Shown here in pieces: positions 42,133-51,496 of a stretch of 64,000 nucleotides of DNA (positions are counted from its first letter, which is position 1; each line of letters opens with the position of its first letter). The DNA is from Alphaproteobacteria bacterium (GTDB lineage: Bacteria > Pseudomonadota > Alphaproteobacteria > CACIAM-22H2), in NCBI GenBank assembly GCA_017308135.1, contig JAFKFM010000012.1, positions 152,859-216,858 on the forward strand, given 5' to 3'. The notes below the pieces were generated by a model. It was not told the origin of the DNA, searched no databases, and saw nothing but the letters and a program-made list of their open reading frames with translations. Made by a program: the position numbers and the translations under genes.

Positions 42133-42933
42133 ATGCTTAAAACGGACGCCTCCGGCCTCGTCGCCGAAACCCAGCGCCTCGACGGATCCGATACGGGACC
42201 GGTCGTGCTGGAACCGTTCGTGCGCGGCGACCGCGTGCCGATGCATATCCAGATCCATGAGAATCTGGTGCTGCAATTGACATCGGGCAAATTCGGCTCG
42301 GGTGCCGAGTTGCCGCCCGAAGCCGCCCTTTGCGAACATTACGGCGTCAGCCGCGGCACGATCCGCCAGGCGCTGGCGGAGTTGGCCCGCGACGGGCTGA
42401 TCGAACGCCATCCCGGCCGCGGCTCGTTCCTGCGCCGCCCGAAATTCGAAGGCAGCGTCGTCGGCTCCTATTCGCAGTTTCGCGTCGAAGGTCCGCCGCT
42501 CGATCCGGGCGCCCATGTGTTGGATTGCGTGACGCGCAAGGCCGATCCCGTCCTCGCCAAGGCGCTGGGCTTGGGCCACGAGCGCAGCGTCGTCATGCTG
42601 CGCCGCTTGCGTTTCGCCGGCGGCGTACCGGTCACGCTGCAAACCAGCGCCCTGCCCGCCGCGTTGTTCCCCGGCCTCGCCAAGCACAATCTGACCGAAC
42701 GCCATCTCGTCGATATTCTGCGCGACGAGTACGGCGTTACGCTGGTGCGCGCGGAAGAACTCATCGAGCCCGCGATCTGCAACGCGTTCGACGCGCGCCA
42801 ACTCGGCATTAAAGCGGGTGCACCCGTCTTCCAGATCGAACGCCGCACCTTCTTGCCCGACGGGCGTATCGGCGAGTTTCGTCGCGCGGTGATGCGCGGC
42901 GACGTCTATCGCTATCGATTGGATCTGCGATGA
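42133..42933 (+). CDS. GntR-family (HutC-type) transcriptional regulator
   Basis: The 266-residue regulator has a winged helix-turn-helix (LPPEAALCEHYGVSRGTIRQ, 61-80; ALAELARDGLIERHPGRGSF) and a C-terminal UTRA ligand domain (about 110-260; ELIEPAICNAFDARQLGIKA). A GGGGAG ribosome site precedes ATG 42133. It has a longer N terminus (about 35 residues) than most members. It is the first gene of an eight-gene operon, overlapping the next gene by four bases, and probably senses the substrate of the PHP-like hydrolase. Confidence 0.92.
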   Translation: MLKTDASGLVAETQRLDGSDTGPVVLEPFVRGDRVPMHIQIHENLVLQLTSGKFGSGAELPPEAALCEHYGVSRGTIRQALAELARDGLIERHPGRGSFLRRPKFEGSVVGSYSQFRVEGPPLDPGAHVLDCVTRKADPVLAKALGLGHERSVVMLRRLRFAGGVPVTLQTSALPAALFPGLAKHNLTERHLVDILRDEYGVTLVRAEELIEPAICNAFDARQLGIKAGAPVFQIERRTFLPDGRIGEFRRAVMRGDVYRYRLDLR

Positions 42934-45071
42934 GCGGCCTGCCGATCACCCAAGCGCATGACGGCGCGCATGGCAAAGCGGCGTTGTCCGGCCCCGCCCC
43001 GGTCGTCGCGGGCATGTCCGGCGAATGGACCGTCACATACACGGCCGGCCCCAACGGTTTGGCGCCGGGCGGTGCGGTCGCGCTGATCCGCCGCTGGCCC
43101 AGCGATTGGGATACGCCGCAAACCGACAAGCCGGGCAAGCCCGGTTTCACCACGATCCGCGTGGAACCGTCGCGCCCGCATCGCTGGCGCACGCGCCGCT
43201 CGATCGATTGGCATCCCTTCGATCATGTTTTCGAGATCGAGCTTCCCGATGGCCTGCCCGCCGGTGCGACGATCTCGGTCGCGACCAAAGGCCGCGCGCA
43301 AACCTTCATCGAAGAGCAGTCGCCCTTGTCGGTGCGCGTGCGCCCGGCGAAGGCCGAATGGATCGAGATCGACGTGCTGAACGTCGAAGTCGTCGCCGCG
43401 CGCGCGGCGGTCGGCGAATTGATCGCGCCCAGCGAAATCGTCGCGGGCGAAAGCTTCGAACTCGTCTATCGCATCGCCGACGAATGGGGCAATCCGGCCG
43501 AATTGACGGAACGCCCGACACCTTCGGGTGCGAAGCTCGAACCCTTGCCCGACCTGCCCGGCATCCGCCGTTGGCGCGCGACGATCGACGCGCCCGGCCT
43601 GCATCGCTTGGAGCTAACGGGCAGTCTCGGTCACGTGATTTCCAACCCGATCCGCGTTCATGCCACGGCGCCCGCGACGCGGATTTTCTGGGGCGATATC
43701 CACGCCCAGTCGCTGGTCGGTTGCGGGGCGCGGACGGTCGACGCGTTTTTCCGCCATGCGCGCGACTTCGCGCGGATCGATTTCGCCAGTCATCAGGCGA
43801 ATTGCTTCCTGGTGACCGGTCCGGAATGGACGGAGACGGAAACCGTCACCGCCGAATACAACGAGTCCGGCCGTTTCGTCACCCTGCTCGGCCTCGAATG
43901 GTCGGCCGATACGGCGCGCGGCGGCGACCGAAACTTGTTCTTCCCCGACGATACGGCGCCGATCACGCGGTGCAGCCACGAATACGTGGACGACAAATCC
44001 GACATCGCGAGCGACTTGCCGCTGGCCGAGGATTTCCACGCCAAGTATCGCGGCAGCGATGTCGTCATCGGCCTGCATGTCGGCGGCCGCACGACCGATC
44101 TGTCGCGCCACGAACCGTCGGTCGAACGCCTGATCGAGATCCATTCGACGCATGCGACGTCGGAATGGTTCGTGCTCGACGCGCTGCGGCGCGGCTATCG
44201 CATGGGGGTGACCGCCGGCAGCGACGGCGTGGACGGCCGCCCCGGCGCCAGCCATCCCGGCCATCAAGCGGTGCGCAATGTGCGCGGCGGCTTGGTGGCG
44301 GCAGCGATCCCCGTCCTCGATCGCAAATCGCTGCTCGCGGCACTTCATGCGCGCAATTGCTACGCGACCAACGGTGCCCGCATCGCGCTGCGCTTCTCCG
44401 CCGACGGCCAAAAGATGGGCGCGGAGTTTCAAGCCAAGCGCCCGCCGCTGCTGTCGATCGAAATCGATGGCACCGCGCCGATCGAAGCGATCGATATCTT
44501 CCGGGGCACGGAGATCGTCCACCATTTCGAGCCGCACGCCAAGAACGCGGAACTGTCCGATCGTCTGCGTATCGCGTGGCGTGGCGCCACGGCGCCGGGC
44601 AATTTTTCCCGTGCGCGGATGGTGTGGGACGGCGCCGCGACGCTATCGGCCGGCGAATTCGCCGATCCGCAAGGCTACGCGCTCGACACGCCCGACGAAG
44701 GTATCGTCGGCGTCGAGCCGCGAAAGATCGCGTGGCGCTCGGCGACCGGCGGCGATTGGGACGGCATCACCGTCACGCTCGCCGCCCCCGGCGACGCGAC
44801 GCTGGCGATCGACACGCCGCAAATCTCCGCAACCGTGCCGGTGGCGCGTTTGCGCCAAGGCCCCGCCGTTTTCGCCGACGAAATCCCGCATCGCGAACTC
44901 GAGCTGCGTTTCCTGCCGAAGGATTTGGGGCCGTCGTCGTGGCGCGGCGAGTTCCGCGACGGCGCCATGAAGCCGGGCTGGAACGCCTATTGGTTCCGCG
45001 TGCGCCAATGGGATGGCGGGATCGCGTGGTCGAGCCCGATTTTCGTCGAGATGACGGGGACGCCGCGATGA
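42930..45071 (+). CDS. PHP/DUF3604-like metal-dependent hydrolase
   Basis: The 713-residue protein has an N-terminal beta-rich part (about 1-250) and a DUF3604-like PHP domain. The domain begins TRIFWGDIHAQSLVGCGART (GDIHxxS in place of GDLHxHT) and contains ASHQANCFLVTGPEW, VVIGLHVGGRTTD, LIEIHSTHATSEWF and GVTAGSDGVDGRPG, which place the His, Asp and Glu metal ligands. No signal peptide is present. The catalytic role of the family is not established; phosphoester or other hydrolysis is likely from the fold. ATG 42930 overlaps the GntR stop by four bases, and its stop overlaps the ABC ATPase start. Confidence 0.85.
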   Translation: MSGLPITQAHDGAHGKAALSGPAPVVAGMSGEWTVTYTAGPNGLAPGGAVALIRRWPSDWDTPQTDKPGKPGFTTIRVEPSRPHRWRTRRSIDWHPFDHVFEIELPDGLPAGATISVATKGRAQTFIEEQSPLSVRVRPAKAEWIEIDVLNVEVVAARAAVGELIAPSEIVAGESFELVYRIADEWGNPAELTERPTPSGAKLEPLPDLPGIRRWRATIDAPGLHRLELTGSLGHVISNPIRVHATAPATRIFWGDIHAQSLVGCGARTVDAFFRHARDFARIDFASHQANCFLVTGPEWTETETVTAEYNESGRFVTLLGLEWSADTARGGDRNLFFPDDTAPITRCSHEYVDDKSDIASDLPLAEDFHAKYRGSDVVIGLHVGGRTTDLSRHEPSVERLIEIHSTHATSEWFVLDALRRGYRMGVTAGSDGVDGRPGASHPGHQAVRNVRGGLVAAAIPVLDRKSLLAALHARNCYATNGARIALRFSADGQKMGAEFQAKRPPLLSIEIDGTAPIEAIDIFRGTEIVHHFEPHAKNAELSDRLRIAWRGATAPGNFSRARMVWDGAATLSAGEFADPQGYALDTPDEGIVGVEPRKIAWRSATGGDWDGITVTLAAPGDATLAIDTPQISATVPVARLRQGPAVFADEIPHRELELRFLPKDLGPSSWRGEFRDGAMKPGWNAYWFRVRQWDGGIAWSSPIFVEMTGTPR

Positions 45072-45811
45072 TCGAAATCGCCAAACTCGCGAAGGTCTTC
45101 GCCAACGATTCCGGCGCGCCGGTGCTGGGCGAGGTCGATCTTGCGATCGCGCCCAACGAATTCGTCGTGCTGCTCGGCCGCAGCGGCTGCGGCAAGACCA
45201 CTTTGCTCAATCTGATCGCGGGTCTCGAAACGCCGTCGGGCGGCGAATTGCGCGTCAACGGCAAGAAGGTCACCGGCCCCGGTGCGGGCAAGGGCATGGT
45301 GTTCCAGCAAGGCGCGCTCTTCCCGTGGCTCACAGCCAAGGCGAATATCGCCTTCGCCGCCGTCAATCGCGGCATGAAGAAGGACGCGGCCGACGCGCTG
45401 GCGCTGGAACTTCTCGCGCTCGTGGGCCTCGCGGCGGCGGCCGAGAAATATCCGTTCGAATTGTCCGGCGGCATGCAGCAGCGCGTGGCGATCGCGCGCG
45501 CGCTGGCGCTCGATCCCGAAATCCTGCTGATGGACGAGCCCTTCGGCGCGCTCGACGAAATCACCCGCAACGAAATGCAGGACGAGTTGCTGCGCGTCTG
45601 GGCGCAACGGCGCAAGACGGTCGTGTTCGTCACGCACTCGATCTGGGAAGGTTTGATCCTGGCCGATCGCGTGCTGGTGATGGCCCCGCGCCCCGGCCGC
45701 TTCGTGCTGGAACGGCGCATCGATCTGCCGCGCCCGCGCCGGCGCAGCGACCCGACGCTTGTCGCCCTCTACGACGAAATCTGGTCGCATCTGCATGGAG
45801 GGCCGGCTTGA
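45068..45811 (+). CDS. Nitrate/sulfonate/taurine-type ABC transporter ATPase
   Basis: This 247-residue ATPase has Walker A LGRSGCGKTTLLN (36-48), Q-loop MVFQQGALFPWLTAKANI, signature LSGGMQQRVAIARALAL, Walker B ILLMDEPFGALDEITR and VTHSIWEGL with the switch histidine. The FPW and DEPFGALD patterns are those of SsuB/TauB/NrtD. ATG 45068 overlaps the hydrolase stop. The ring of two permeases and a binding protein follows, forming a full importer for a sulfonate, nitrate, phosphonate or pyrimidine-like compound. Confidence 0.94.
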   Translation: MIEIAKLAKVFANDSGAPVLGEVDLAIAPNEFVVLLGRSGCGKTTLLNLIAGLETPSGGELRVNGKKVTGPGAGKGMVFQQGALFPWLTAKANIAFAAVNRGMKKDAADALALELLALVGLAAAAEKYPFELSGGMQQRVAIARALALDPEILLMDEPFGALDEITRNEMQDELLRVWAQRRKTVVFVTHSIWEGLILADRVLVMAPRPGRFVLERRIDLPRPRRRSDPTLVALYDEIWSHLHGGPA

Positions 45812-46599
45812 GCCCGCGGGCGCAGGCTTGGCTCGTTCCCGCCGCCGTGCTCGCGGCGTTCCTGGGAATCTGGGAATTCGCCGCCGATCAAGGCTGGCTG
45901 CGCCCGATCCAATTTCCGCCGCCCAGCCGCCTCGCGGGTAGTTTCGTCGATCTCGCCACGCGCGGCTTCCCGCAAGGCATCACCTTGTGGACGCATGCGG
46001 GGATCACCATCGCGCGTATTCTCGCGGGCCATATTATGGCCGTGGCGTTGGCGATCCCGCTCGGCATTCTGATCGGTTCCTATCCGCTGCTCGATCGCGC
46101 GACTTCGCCGCTCGTCGCGTTCTGCCGTTCGATCGCGACGCTCAGCCTGTTGCCGCTCGCCCTCGTCTGGTTCGGCACGGGCGAAGCGTCGAAGATCTTC
46201 CTGATCGGCTATGGCTGCTTCTGGGTGATGCTGTCGGCGACGATCGGCGCCGTCAAGCTCGTCGATCCCGTTCTGATTCGCGCCGCGCGTACGATGGACA
46301 CGCCGCAAGCCGAGATTTTCCGCCGCGTGGTCCTGCCCGCCGCCGCCCCGCGCTTGATGTCGGGCGCGCGCGTGGCGCTCGGCGTCGGTTTCATGGTGAT
46401 CGTGGGGGCCGAGATGATCGGCACGATCCGCGGCCTCGGCTCGCTGATCATGGAAGCGCGCACCTTCTATCGCACCGACATCACGATGGTCGGCATGTTG
46501 TGCATCGGCGCGTTCGGGCTTGCCATCACGACGGCGATGGCGAAGCTGGAAGCCTGGCTGATCCCCTGGCAAGCGCGGGTCGAGGGACAATCCAAATGA
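45808..46599 (+). CDS. Nitrate/sulfonate/taurine-type ABC transporter permease
   Basis: This 263-residue permease has six membrane helices and the loop ARTMDTPQAEIFRRVVLPAA of SsuC/TauC proteins. The start is TTG 45808, overlapping the ATPase stop (TTGA) with GGAGGG just upstream; no nearer ATG fits. IWEFAADQGWLRPIQFPPPS is the standard N-terminal segment before the first pore helices. It pairs with the next permease gene. Confidence 0.91.
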   Translation: MSPRAQAWLVPAAVLAAFLGIWEFAADQGWLRPIQFPPPSRLAGSFVDLATRGFPQGITLWTHAGITIARILAGHIMAVALAIPLGILIGSYPLLDRATSPLVAFCRSIATLSLLPLALVWFGTGEASKIFLIGYGCFWVMLSATIGAVKLVDPVLIRAARTMDTPQAEIFRRVVLPAAAPRLMSGARVALGVGFMVIVGAEMIGTIRGLGSLIMEARTFYRTDITMVGMLCIGAFGLAITTAMAKLEAWLIPWQARVEGQSK

Positions 46600-47363
46600 C
46601 GCGCGACGATTCATTCTTCGCCCGGCATGCGGGCTGGTTCGGCGTCGCGTTCTTCCTGGCGCTGTGGGAAGCCGCCGCGCGGTTCGGCTGGCGCGACCCG
46701 TCGATCATGCCCGCGCCCAGCCAAGCGATCCTGGCGGCGATCGTCCACCTGCCGCCGGGCGAACTGGTCGAGCATGTCGCGTGGAGCCTGTGGCGCGTGT
46801 TCGCCGGGTTCGGCATCGGCGCGGGGGCGGCCATCGCACTCGGCATCGCCGCCGGCTGGTATCGGCCCGTGGCGCTCGTCGCGCGTCCTTTCGTCGAGAT
46901 TTTGCGCCCGATCCCGCCGCTCGCCTGGATTCCGATCGCGATCGTCTGGTTCGGCCTGGGCGAGCCGTCGAAGATCTTCGTCATCGTCATCGGCGTGTTC
47001 TTCCCCGTGTTCACCGCGACCGCGCGCGGCATGGCATCGATCCCGCCCGTGATCCTGCGCGCCGCGCGCACGATGGACGTGGACGGCGTGCGATTGCTGA
47101 TCAAGGTCGCGATCCCCGCCGCGATGCCCGATATCGCCACGGGCTTGCGCATCGGCTTCGGCCTGGGCTTCGGCGTGTTGGTCGCGGCCGAATTGATCGC
47201 CGCCGAACGCGGGATGGGCCATCTGGTGATGGAAGCCCGCCAGCTCGGCCAACTCGGCGTTTCCATCTTCGGCATTTTCCTGATCGGCATCGTCAATCTG
47301 ATCGCCGATCGCCAGCTCGCCCGGCTGATCGGCCGGACGATCGGCCGCTGGCACGCGCTTTAA
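46596..47363 (+). CDS. Nitrate/sulfonate/taurine-type ABC transporter permease
   Basis: This second permease (255 residues) has the same plan: LWEAAARFGWRDPSIMPAPS, RPIPPLAWIPIAIVWFGLGE and AARTMDVDGVRLLIKVAIPA. ATG 46596 overlaps the previous stop by four bases. Two different SsuC-like permeases in one cassette imply a heterodimer, whereas most taurine and sulfonate importers use one permease twice. Confidence 0.91.
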   Translation: MTRDDSFFARHAGWFGVAFFLALWEAAARFGWRDPSIMPAPSQAILAAIVHLPPGELVEHVAWSLWRVFAGFGIGAGAAIALGIAAGWYRPVALVARPFVEILRPIPPLAWIPIAIVWFGLGEPSKIFVIVIGVFFPVFTATARGMASIPPVILRAARTMDVDGVRLLIKVAIPAAMPDIATGLRIGFGLGFGVLVAAELIAAERGMGHLVMEARQLGQLGVSIFGIFLIGIVNLIADRQLARLIGRTIGRWHAL

Positions 47364-47383
47364 TCAAAAAGGGAGGCTAGACC

Positions 47384-48418
47384 ATGAAACGACGCACTTT
47401 CGTTATGACCGCCACCGCCGCGCTCGCCGCACCCGCTTTCGTGCACGCACAAGCCAAGCCCGAAGTGAGCAAGCTCGGCATCGGCTTCGGCCTCGATCCC
47501 GTTTTCGCACCCCATATCGTGGCGATGGAAAAAGGCTGGCTGCGCGAGGCGGGCTTCACCGACATCGCGACACCCAGCTTCACCAGCGGCGCGCTTGCTG
47601 GCGAAGCGCTGATCGCCGATCAGATCCAGCTGTGGACGCCGGGCAATTTGCCGCCGATCTCGATGGCAAATTCGGGCGTCCCGGCCGTGGTGCTGGGCAC
47701 CAACTGCATCGCCACGCAGGCCGAACAACTCGTCGTGCGCAACGACGCGAACGTGACGAAACCGGAGGATCTCTACAAGATCCGCATCGGCCTGCTCGCG
47801 GGTTCGACCGCGTCGGCGACGCTGCATATCCTCGCCAAGCACTACAAGCTCGACGAATCCAAGCTACAGGTCGTCAATATGCCCCCGCCCGAGCAGCTCG
47901 CGGGGTTGACCAACAACAACATCCAAGCGCTGCTGTGCTGGCAGCCTTGGGCGCATAACGCGCTGCGCCTGGGCAACACGACGATGCTGCATTCGGGCAC
48001 GACCAGCGGCTTCGCTGCAAACAAGGGCGCCAAGGTGCAGGTCTCGGCCACGCGCTCGCTGTTCGTGGCGAGCGAAGCCTTCGTGCGTAAGAACCCGATC
48101 GCCACGCGCACGCTGATGGCCATTCTGGTGCGCGCCCAGAAATACGTCGCGACCGCCGCCAACCGTGCGGAAGTGATCGATCTCGTCGCGCAGAAGACCC
48201 GCCAGGACAAGGCGCTGGTCGAAGCGATTTGGGGCGATTACGACTTCAACCCGGCCTTCGACGACGCATACGTCGCCGATATGGACGCGCTGGGCGCCTA
48301 TCTCGTCGCCTCCGGCCGTCTGCGCAGCGCGCGCTCGCCGCTCGACTACACCTTCACCGATCCGGTCGCGGCGGCGGACGGCGCCTTGGTGAAGCGCGCC
48401 GGGCGCTGGAAGGCCTGA
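47384..48418 (+). CDS. ABC transporter substrate-binding protein (SsuA/NMT1-like)
   Basis: The 344-residue periplasmic protein has a Tat-like leader (MKRRTFVMTATAALAAPAF, cleavage after VHA), then LGIGFGLDPVFAPHIVAMEK and GWLREAGF. TSGALAGEALIADQIQLWTP is the binding-cleft segment of SsuA/TauA/NMT1 proteins. GGGAGG lies before the ATG. It follows the permeases by 20 bases and the Gfo/Idh gene comes next. The ligand could be a sulfonate or another small polar compound; the sequence does not tell. Confidence 0.91.
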   Translation: MKRRTFVMTATAALAAPAFVHAQAKPEVSKLGIGFGLDPVFAPHIVAMEKGWLREAGFTDIATPSFTSGALAGEALIADQIQLWTPGNLPPISMANSGVPAVVLGTNCIATQAEQLVVRNDANVTKPEDLYKIRIGLLAGSTASATLHILAKHYKLDESKLQVVNMPPPEQLAGLTNNNIQALLCWQPWAHNALRLGNTTMLHSGTTSGFAANKGAKVQVSATRSLFVASEAFVRKNPIATRTLMAILVRAQKYVATAANRAEVIDLVAQKTRQDKALVEAIWGDYDFNPAFDDAYVADMDALGAYLVASGRLRSARSPLDYTFTDPVAAADGALVKRAGRWKA

Positions 48419-48423
48419 CCGCG

Positions 48424-49449
48424 ATGGCGCGCATCGGGATTGCTTTCGTCGGAACCGGCTTCATCGCCGGATATCACCTGGACGCGCTCGCGACGATACC
48501 GGATGCCGACATCCGGATCGTCGTCGGGCGCGATCCCGTCAAGGCGGCTTCTTTCGCCGCCCAGCGGGGCATTCCGGCCGGCACAAGCGATCTCGATGCG
48601 ACGCTGGCGCGGGCGGATATCGGCGCGATCGTTGTCGCCTCGCCCGACGATACGCATGAAGCGATCTGCCTGAAAGCGATTGCGGCGGGCAAGGCGATCC
48701 TGGTGCAAAAGCCGATGGCGCCCGATGCCGCCGCGTGCCGGCGGATGATTGCGGCGGCGCAAGAAGCCAAGGTCGATCTGCAAGTCAGCTTCATGCACCG
48801 CTATTTCGAGGAATTCGCCGCCGCGCGCGATTTGATCGCGACGGGCGAAATCGGCACGCCGACGAGCGCGCGGATGCGCAACGCGACCCCCGGCCCCGAT
48901 TGGGGCGATTGGTTCTTCAAGAAGTCGCGCGTCGGCGGCGGCGTGGTGCTGCAACTCGGCGTGCACGGCATCGATCTGCTGACACAGCTTTTCGGCCCCG
49001 TCGCATCGCTGAACGCGACGACGGCGATCTTGCGCCCCGAACGGCGCTTGGCCGACGGGCGCGTCGTGACGGTCGAGAATCCCGACAGCGCCTGGGCGAC
49101 CTATCGCTTTGCCAACGGCGTGGCCGCATCGCACGACATGTCGATGATCGAAGCGGCGGGCACCGACCGTTTCGGCATGGAGATCTACGGCACCGACGGC
49201 ACGATCCAATTGCGCGGGGTCGCGGGCCCGTTGCGCCTGCGCCGCAAGGGTGCGACCGCATGGGAAACGCCCTCCCTTCCCACCCCGCCGCTCGGCCAGC
49301 GCCATCATCAGCGTTGGCTTGATGGCCTGTCCGGCGCCAAGCCGAAGGAAACCACCGCGCGCGACGCGCTGGCGGGCTTGCTGATCGCCGAAGCGATCGA
49401 GCGATCCGCCGCCCGAGCCGGTGCCGCAACGCAGGTCGAACAGCCATGA
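48424..49449 (+). CDS. Gfo/Idh/MocA-family oxidoreductase
   Basis: This 341-residue protein has the Rossmann motif FVGTGFIAGYHLDAL (6-20), IVVASPDDTHEAICLKAIAAG, the QKPMA motif with the key lysine and GVHGIDLLTQLFG in the C-terminal domain (His-Asp pair). It should oxidise a cyclic polyol or sugar with NAD(P). It follows the binding-protein stop by 5 bases and is followed by a second Gfo/Idh gene with a four-base overlap. The two may act in series or as a heteromer. Confidence 0.91.
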   Translation: MARIGIAFVGTGFIAGYHLDALATIPDADIRIVVGRDPVKAASFAAQRGIPAGTSDLDATLARADIGAIVVASPDDTHEAICLKAIAAGKAILVQKPMAPDAAACRRMIAAAQEAKVDLQVSFMHRYFEEFAAARDLIATGEIGTPTSARMRNATPGPDWGDWFFKKSRVGGGVVLQLGVHGIDLLTQLFGPVASLNATTAILRPERRLADGRVVTVENPDSAWATYRFANGVAASHDMSMIEAAGTDRFGMEIYGTDGTIQLRGVAGPLRLRRKGATAWETPSLPTPPLGQRHHQRWLDGLSGAKPKETTARDALAGLLIAEAIERSAARAGAATQVEQP

Positions 49450-50474
49450 TCCGGATCGCGATCCTCAGCTTCGCGCATTATCACGCGAATTTCTGGACCG
49501 AGGCGTTTCTCGCCGAGAAGGATGTCCAAGTATCGGCGATTTGGGACGACGACGAAGCGCGCGGGCGCGAGGCGGCCTCGCGATTCGGCGTGAACTTCGA
49601 ACCCGATCTCGCCAAAGCGATCGACCGTGCCGATGCCGTCGCGGTGTGCAGCGAGACGGTGAAGCATGTCCCGCTGATCGAAGCCGCCGCCGCGCGTAGC
49701 AAAGCGGTGTTGTGCGAAAAGCCGATCGCGCGCGATCTCGCCGACGCCAAGAAGATCGCCGCATCGGTCCGCGCATCGGGCATCGTGTTTATGCAGAGTT
49801 TCCCCAAGCGCTTCGATCCGGTGTCGCACGAGTTGCGCCGCTTAGTCGCGGCGGGCGAACTCGGCCGGATCGGCATGGTGCGTATCCGGCACGGGCATTT
49901 CTACGGCCTCGATCCCGAATTCGGGCAACGCTGGTACGTGGACCCGGCGAATTCCGGCGGCGGCGCCTTGCTCGACGAAGGCGTACACGCGGCCGATTTC
50001 CTATGCTGGACGTTCGGCTTGGCGAATAGCGTCGTCGCCAGCGCTTCGTCGGCGCTGGGATTGAAGGTCGAAGACCAAGCCATCGCCACGTTTTCGTGGG
50101 ACAACGGCATGATCGGCGAAATCGCGTCGAGCTTCGCCTTCGCCGCCGCCGATTCCTCGATCGAGATCTTCGGCACCGAAGGCACGGCGATCGTGTCGGG
50201 CGTCGATCTCGCCTCGCGCGATATCACGCCATCCGGGTTCCTGAAGACCTTCCGCCGCAACTTGCCGACACGCGAATGGCGCATCAGCGATCTGATCCCG
50301 CAATTCAAGCGCGGTCAGTTCCATCACCAGAACGCGATCGCCTTCGCGCAGGCGCTGCGCACCAAGACGGCACCCCCGATCGGGCTTGACGACGGTATTC
50401 GCGCGCTGGCGATGATCGAAGCGGCCTATACCTCGATCCGTTCGGGCCGGCGCGAGAAGATCGCGGCCCTCTAG
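49446..50474 (+). CDS. Gfo/Idh/MocA-family oxidoreductase
   Basis: The 342-residue protein has IRIAILSFAHYHANFWTEAF at its start in place of the usual GxGxxG, then DAVAVCSETVKHVPLIEAAA, CEKPIA with the active lysine, GVHAADFLCWTFG and TSIRSGRREKIAAL at its end. The altered nucleotide-binding loop (SFAHYHANF) is seen in some family members with tightly bound cofactor. It ends the rightward GntR operon; its TAG overlaps the convergent LysR stop by four bases. Confidence 0.9.
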   Translation: MIRIAILSFAHYHANFWTEAFLAEKDVQVSAIWDDDEARGREAASRFGVNFEPDLAKAIDRADAVAVCSETVKHVPLIEAAAARSKAVLCEKPIARDLADAKKIAASVRASGIVFMQSFPKRFDPVSHELRRLVAAGELGRIGMVRIRHGHFYGLDPEFGQRWYVDPANSGGGALLDEGVHAADFLCWTFGLANSVVASASSALGLKVEDQAIATFSWDNGMIGEIASSFAFAAADSSIEIFGTEGTAIVSGVDLASRDITPSGFLKTFRRNLPTREWRISDLIPQFKRGQFHHQNAIAFAQALRTKTAPPIGLDDGIRALAMIEAAYTSIRSGRREKIAAL

Positions 50475-51373
50475 GGCGACGCGGCGGAACGGCGGAGCAA
50501 CTCGATCAGCGCGTTGATGGGGGCCACGTTCGCCAGCGTGCGTGCGAACATCGCGCCACCCTTGAAGCGCGCACCCTCGATCGGCAAGGGCAATTCCACC
50601 AGCCCTTGACCGACGGCGGAGACGAGCAGGCCGCTCGCCACGCAGCCCAGATACGGCCCGCTGCGTAGCAACTGAAAGATCGCCATGACCGAGGTGGACT
50701 CCACCGCGATGCGCGGCGGCTCGGCGCCCATGCGGCGGAAAATGCTTTCGCGGGAGGCGACGGTCTCGTCGTCGTCCTGATAGACGACCCAAGGATAGGC
50801 GGCGAGATCGGCGGCGGTGATCCGCCGCTTGGCCGCCAGCGGATGCGATTTCGACGCGATAATGCACAGGCGCACATTCACGATGTGCCGCGTCTCGATA
50901 TAGTCGGGAATGCCAGTCGTGGGCAGACGGCCGACGACGATGTCGAGATCGCCGCCGAACAACGCGGGCAGCGTGCGCGGATTGGCGCCGACCGATAGAT
51001 CGATGCGCAAGCGCGGAAAACGCACCTGCAGCTCCGATATCGCGGCCGGCAGCAACGCGGCGGCGAAATAAAGCCCGGCGCCGACGCGCAAATGCCCTGT
51101 GCGCCCCGCCTTGAAAGCGCCGAGTTCGGATTGGGCGAAGTTCCATTCGGTTTCGATCTGCTTGGCGTGGCGCAGTAACGCCACACCGAAGCGCGTGAGC
51201 ACCACGCCGCGCGCGCGCCGTTCGAACAGCGACACGCCCAACTCGCGCTCCAGCCGATGGATCGCTTTGCTGACCGCCGGCTGGCTGATCGACATTTCCT
51301 GGGCGCCGGCGCTGATGCTGCCGCCCTTGGCGACCGCGAGGAACGGCCGCAGCAGGGCCACGTTCTGCAACAT
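50471..51373 (-). CDS. LysR-family transcriptional regulator
   Basis: The 300-residue regulator has the HTH SISAGAQEMSISQPAVSKAI (19-38) and RLERELGVSLFERRARGVV, then an effector domain (LRVGAGLYFAAALLPAAISE). AAGGAA precedes ATG 51373. It is divergent from the sulfatase-ABC operon starting at 51497 and probably controls it. The 123-base region between them shows no convincing T-N11-A palindrome by eye. Its stop overlaps the convergent Gfo/Idh gene. Confidence 0.92.
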   Translation of the reverse strand: MLQNVALLRPFLAVAKGGSISAGAQEMSISQPAVSKAIHRLERELGVSLFERRARGVVLTRFGVALLRHAKQIETEWNFAQSELGAFKAGRTGHLRVGAGLYFAAALLPAAISELQVRFPRLRIDLSVGANPRTLPALFGGDLDIVVGRLPTTGIPDYIETRHIVNVRLCIIASKSHPLAAKRRITAADLAAYPWVVYQDDDETVASRESIFRRMGAEPPRIAVESTSVMAIFQLLRSGPYLGCVASGLLVSAVGQGLVELPLPIEGARFKGGAMFARTLANVAPINALIELLRRSAASP

Positions 51374-51496
51374 AGGTATTCCTTGGGGTTATTCAAATAG
51401 GCCGAAATGGAACTTTACGGACTATCTCGCCGGATGAAAAGCTTGGGGGATCGAGGCGCCCAAATAACGCGCCATAAAGGGGAGAAAGCGCCGGCA

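Noticed and set aside
51374..51496. A LysR box in the divergent LysR-sulfatase region
   Set aside because: AT-rich stretches such as GGTATTCC and GGTTATTC are present, but no clear T-N11-A inverted repeat could be found.
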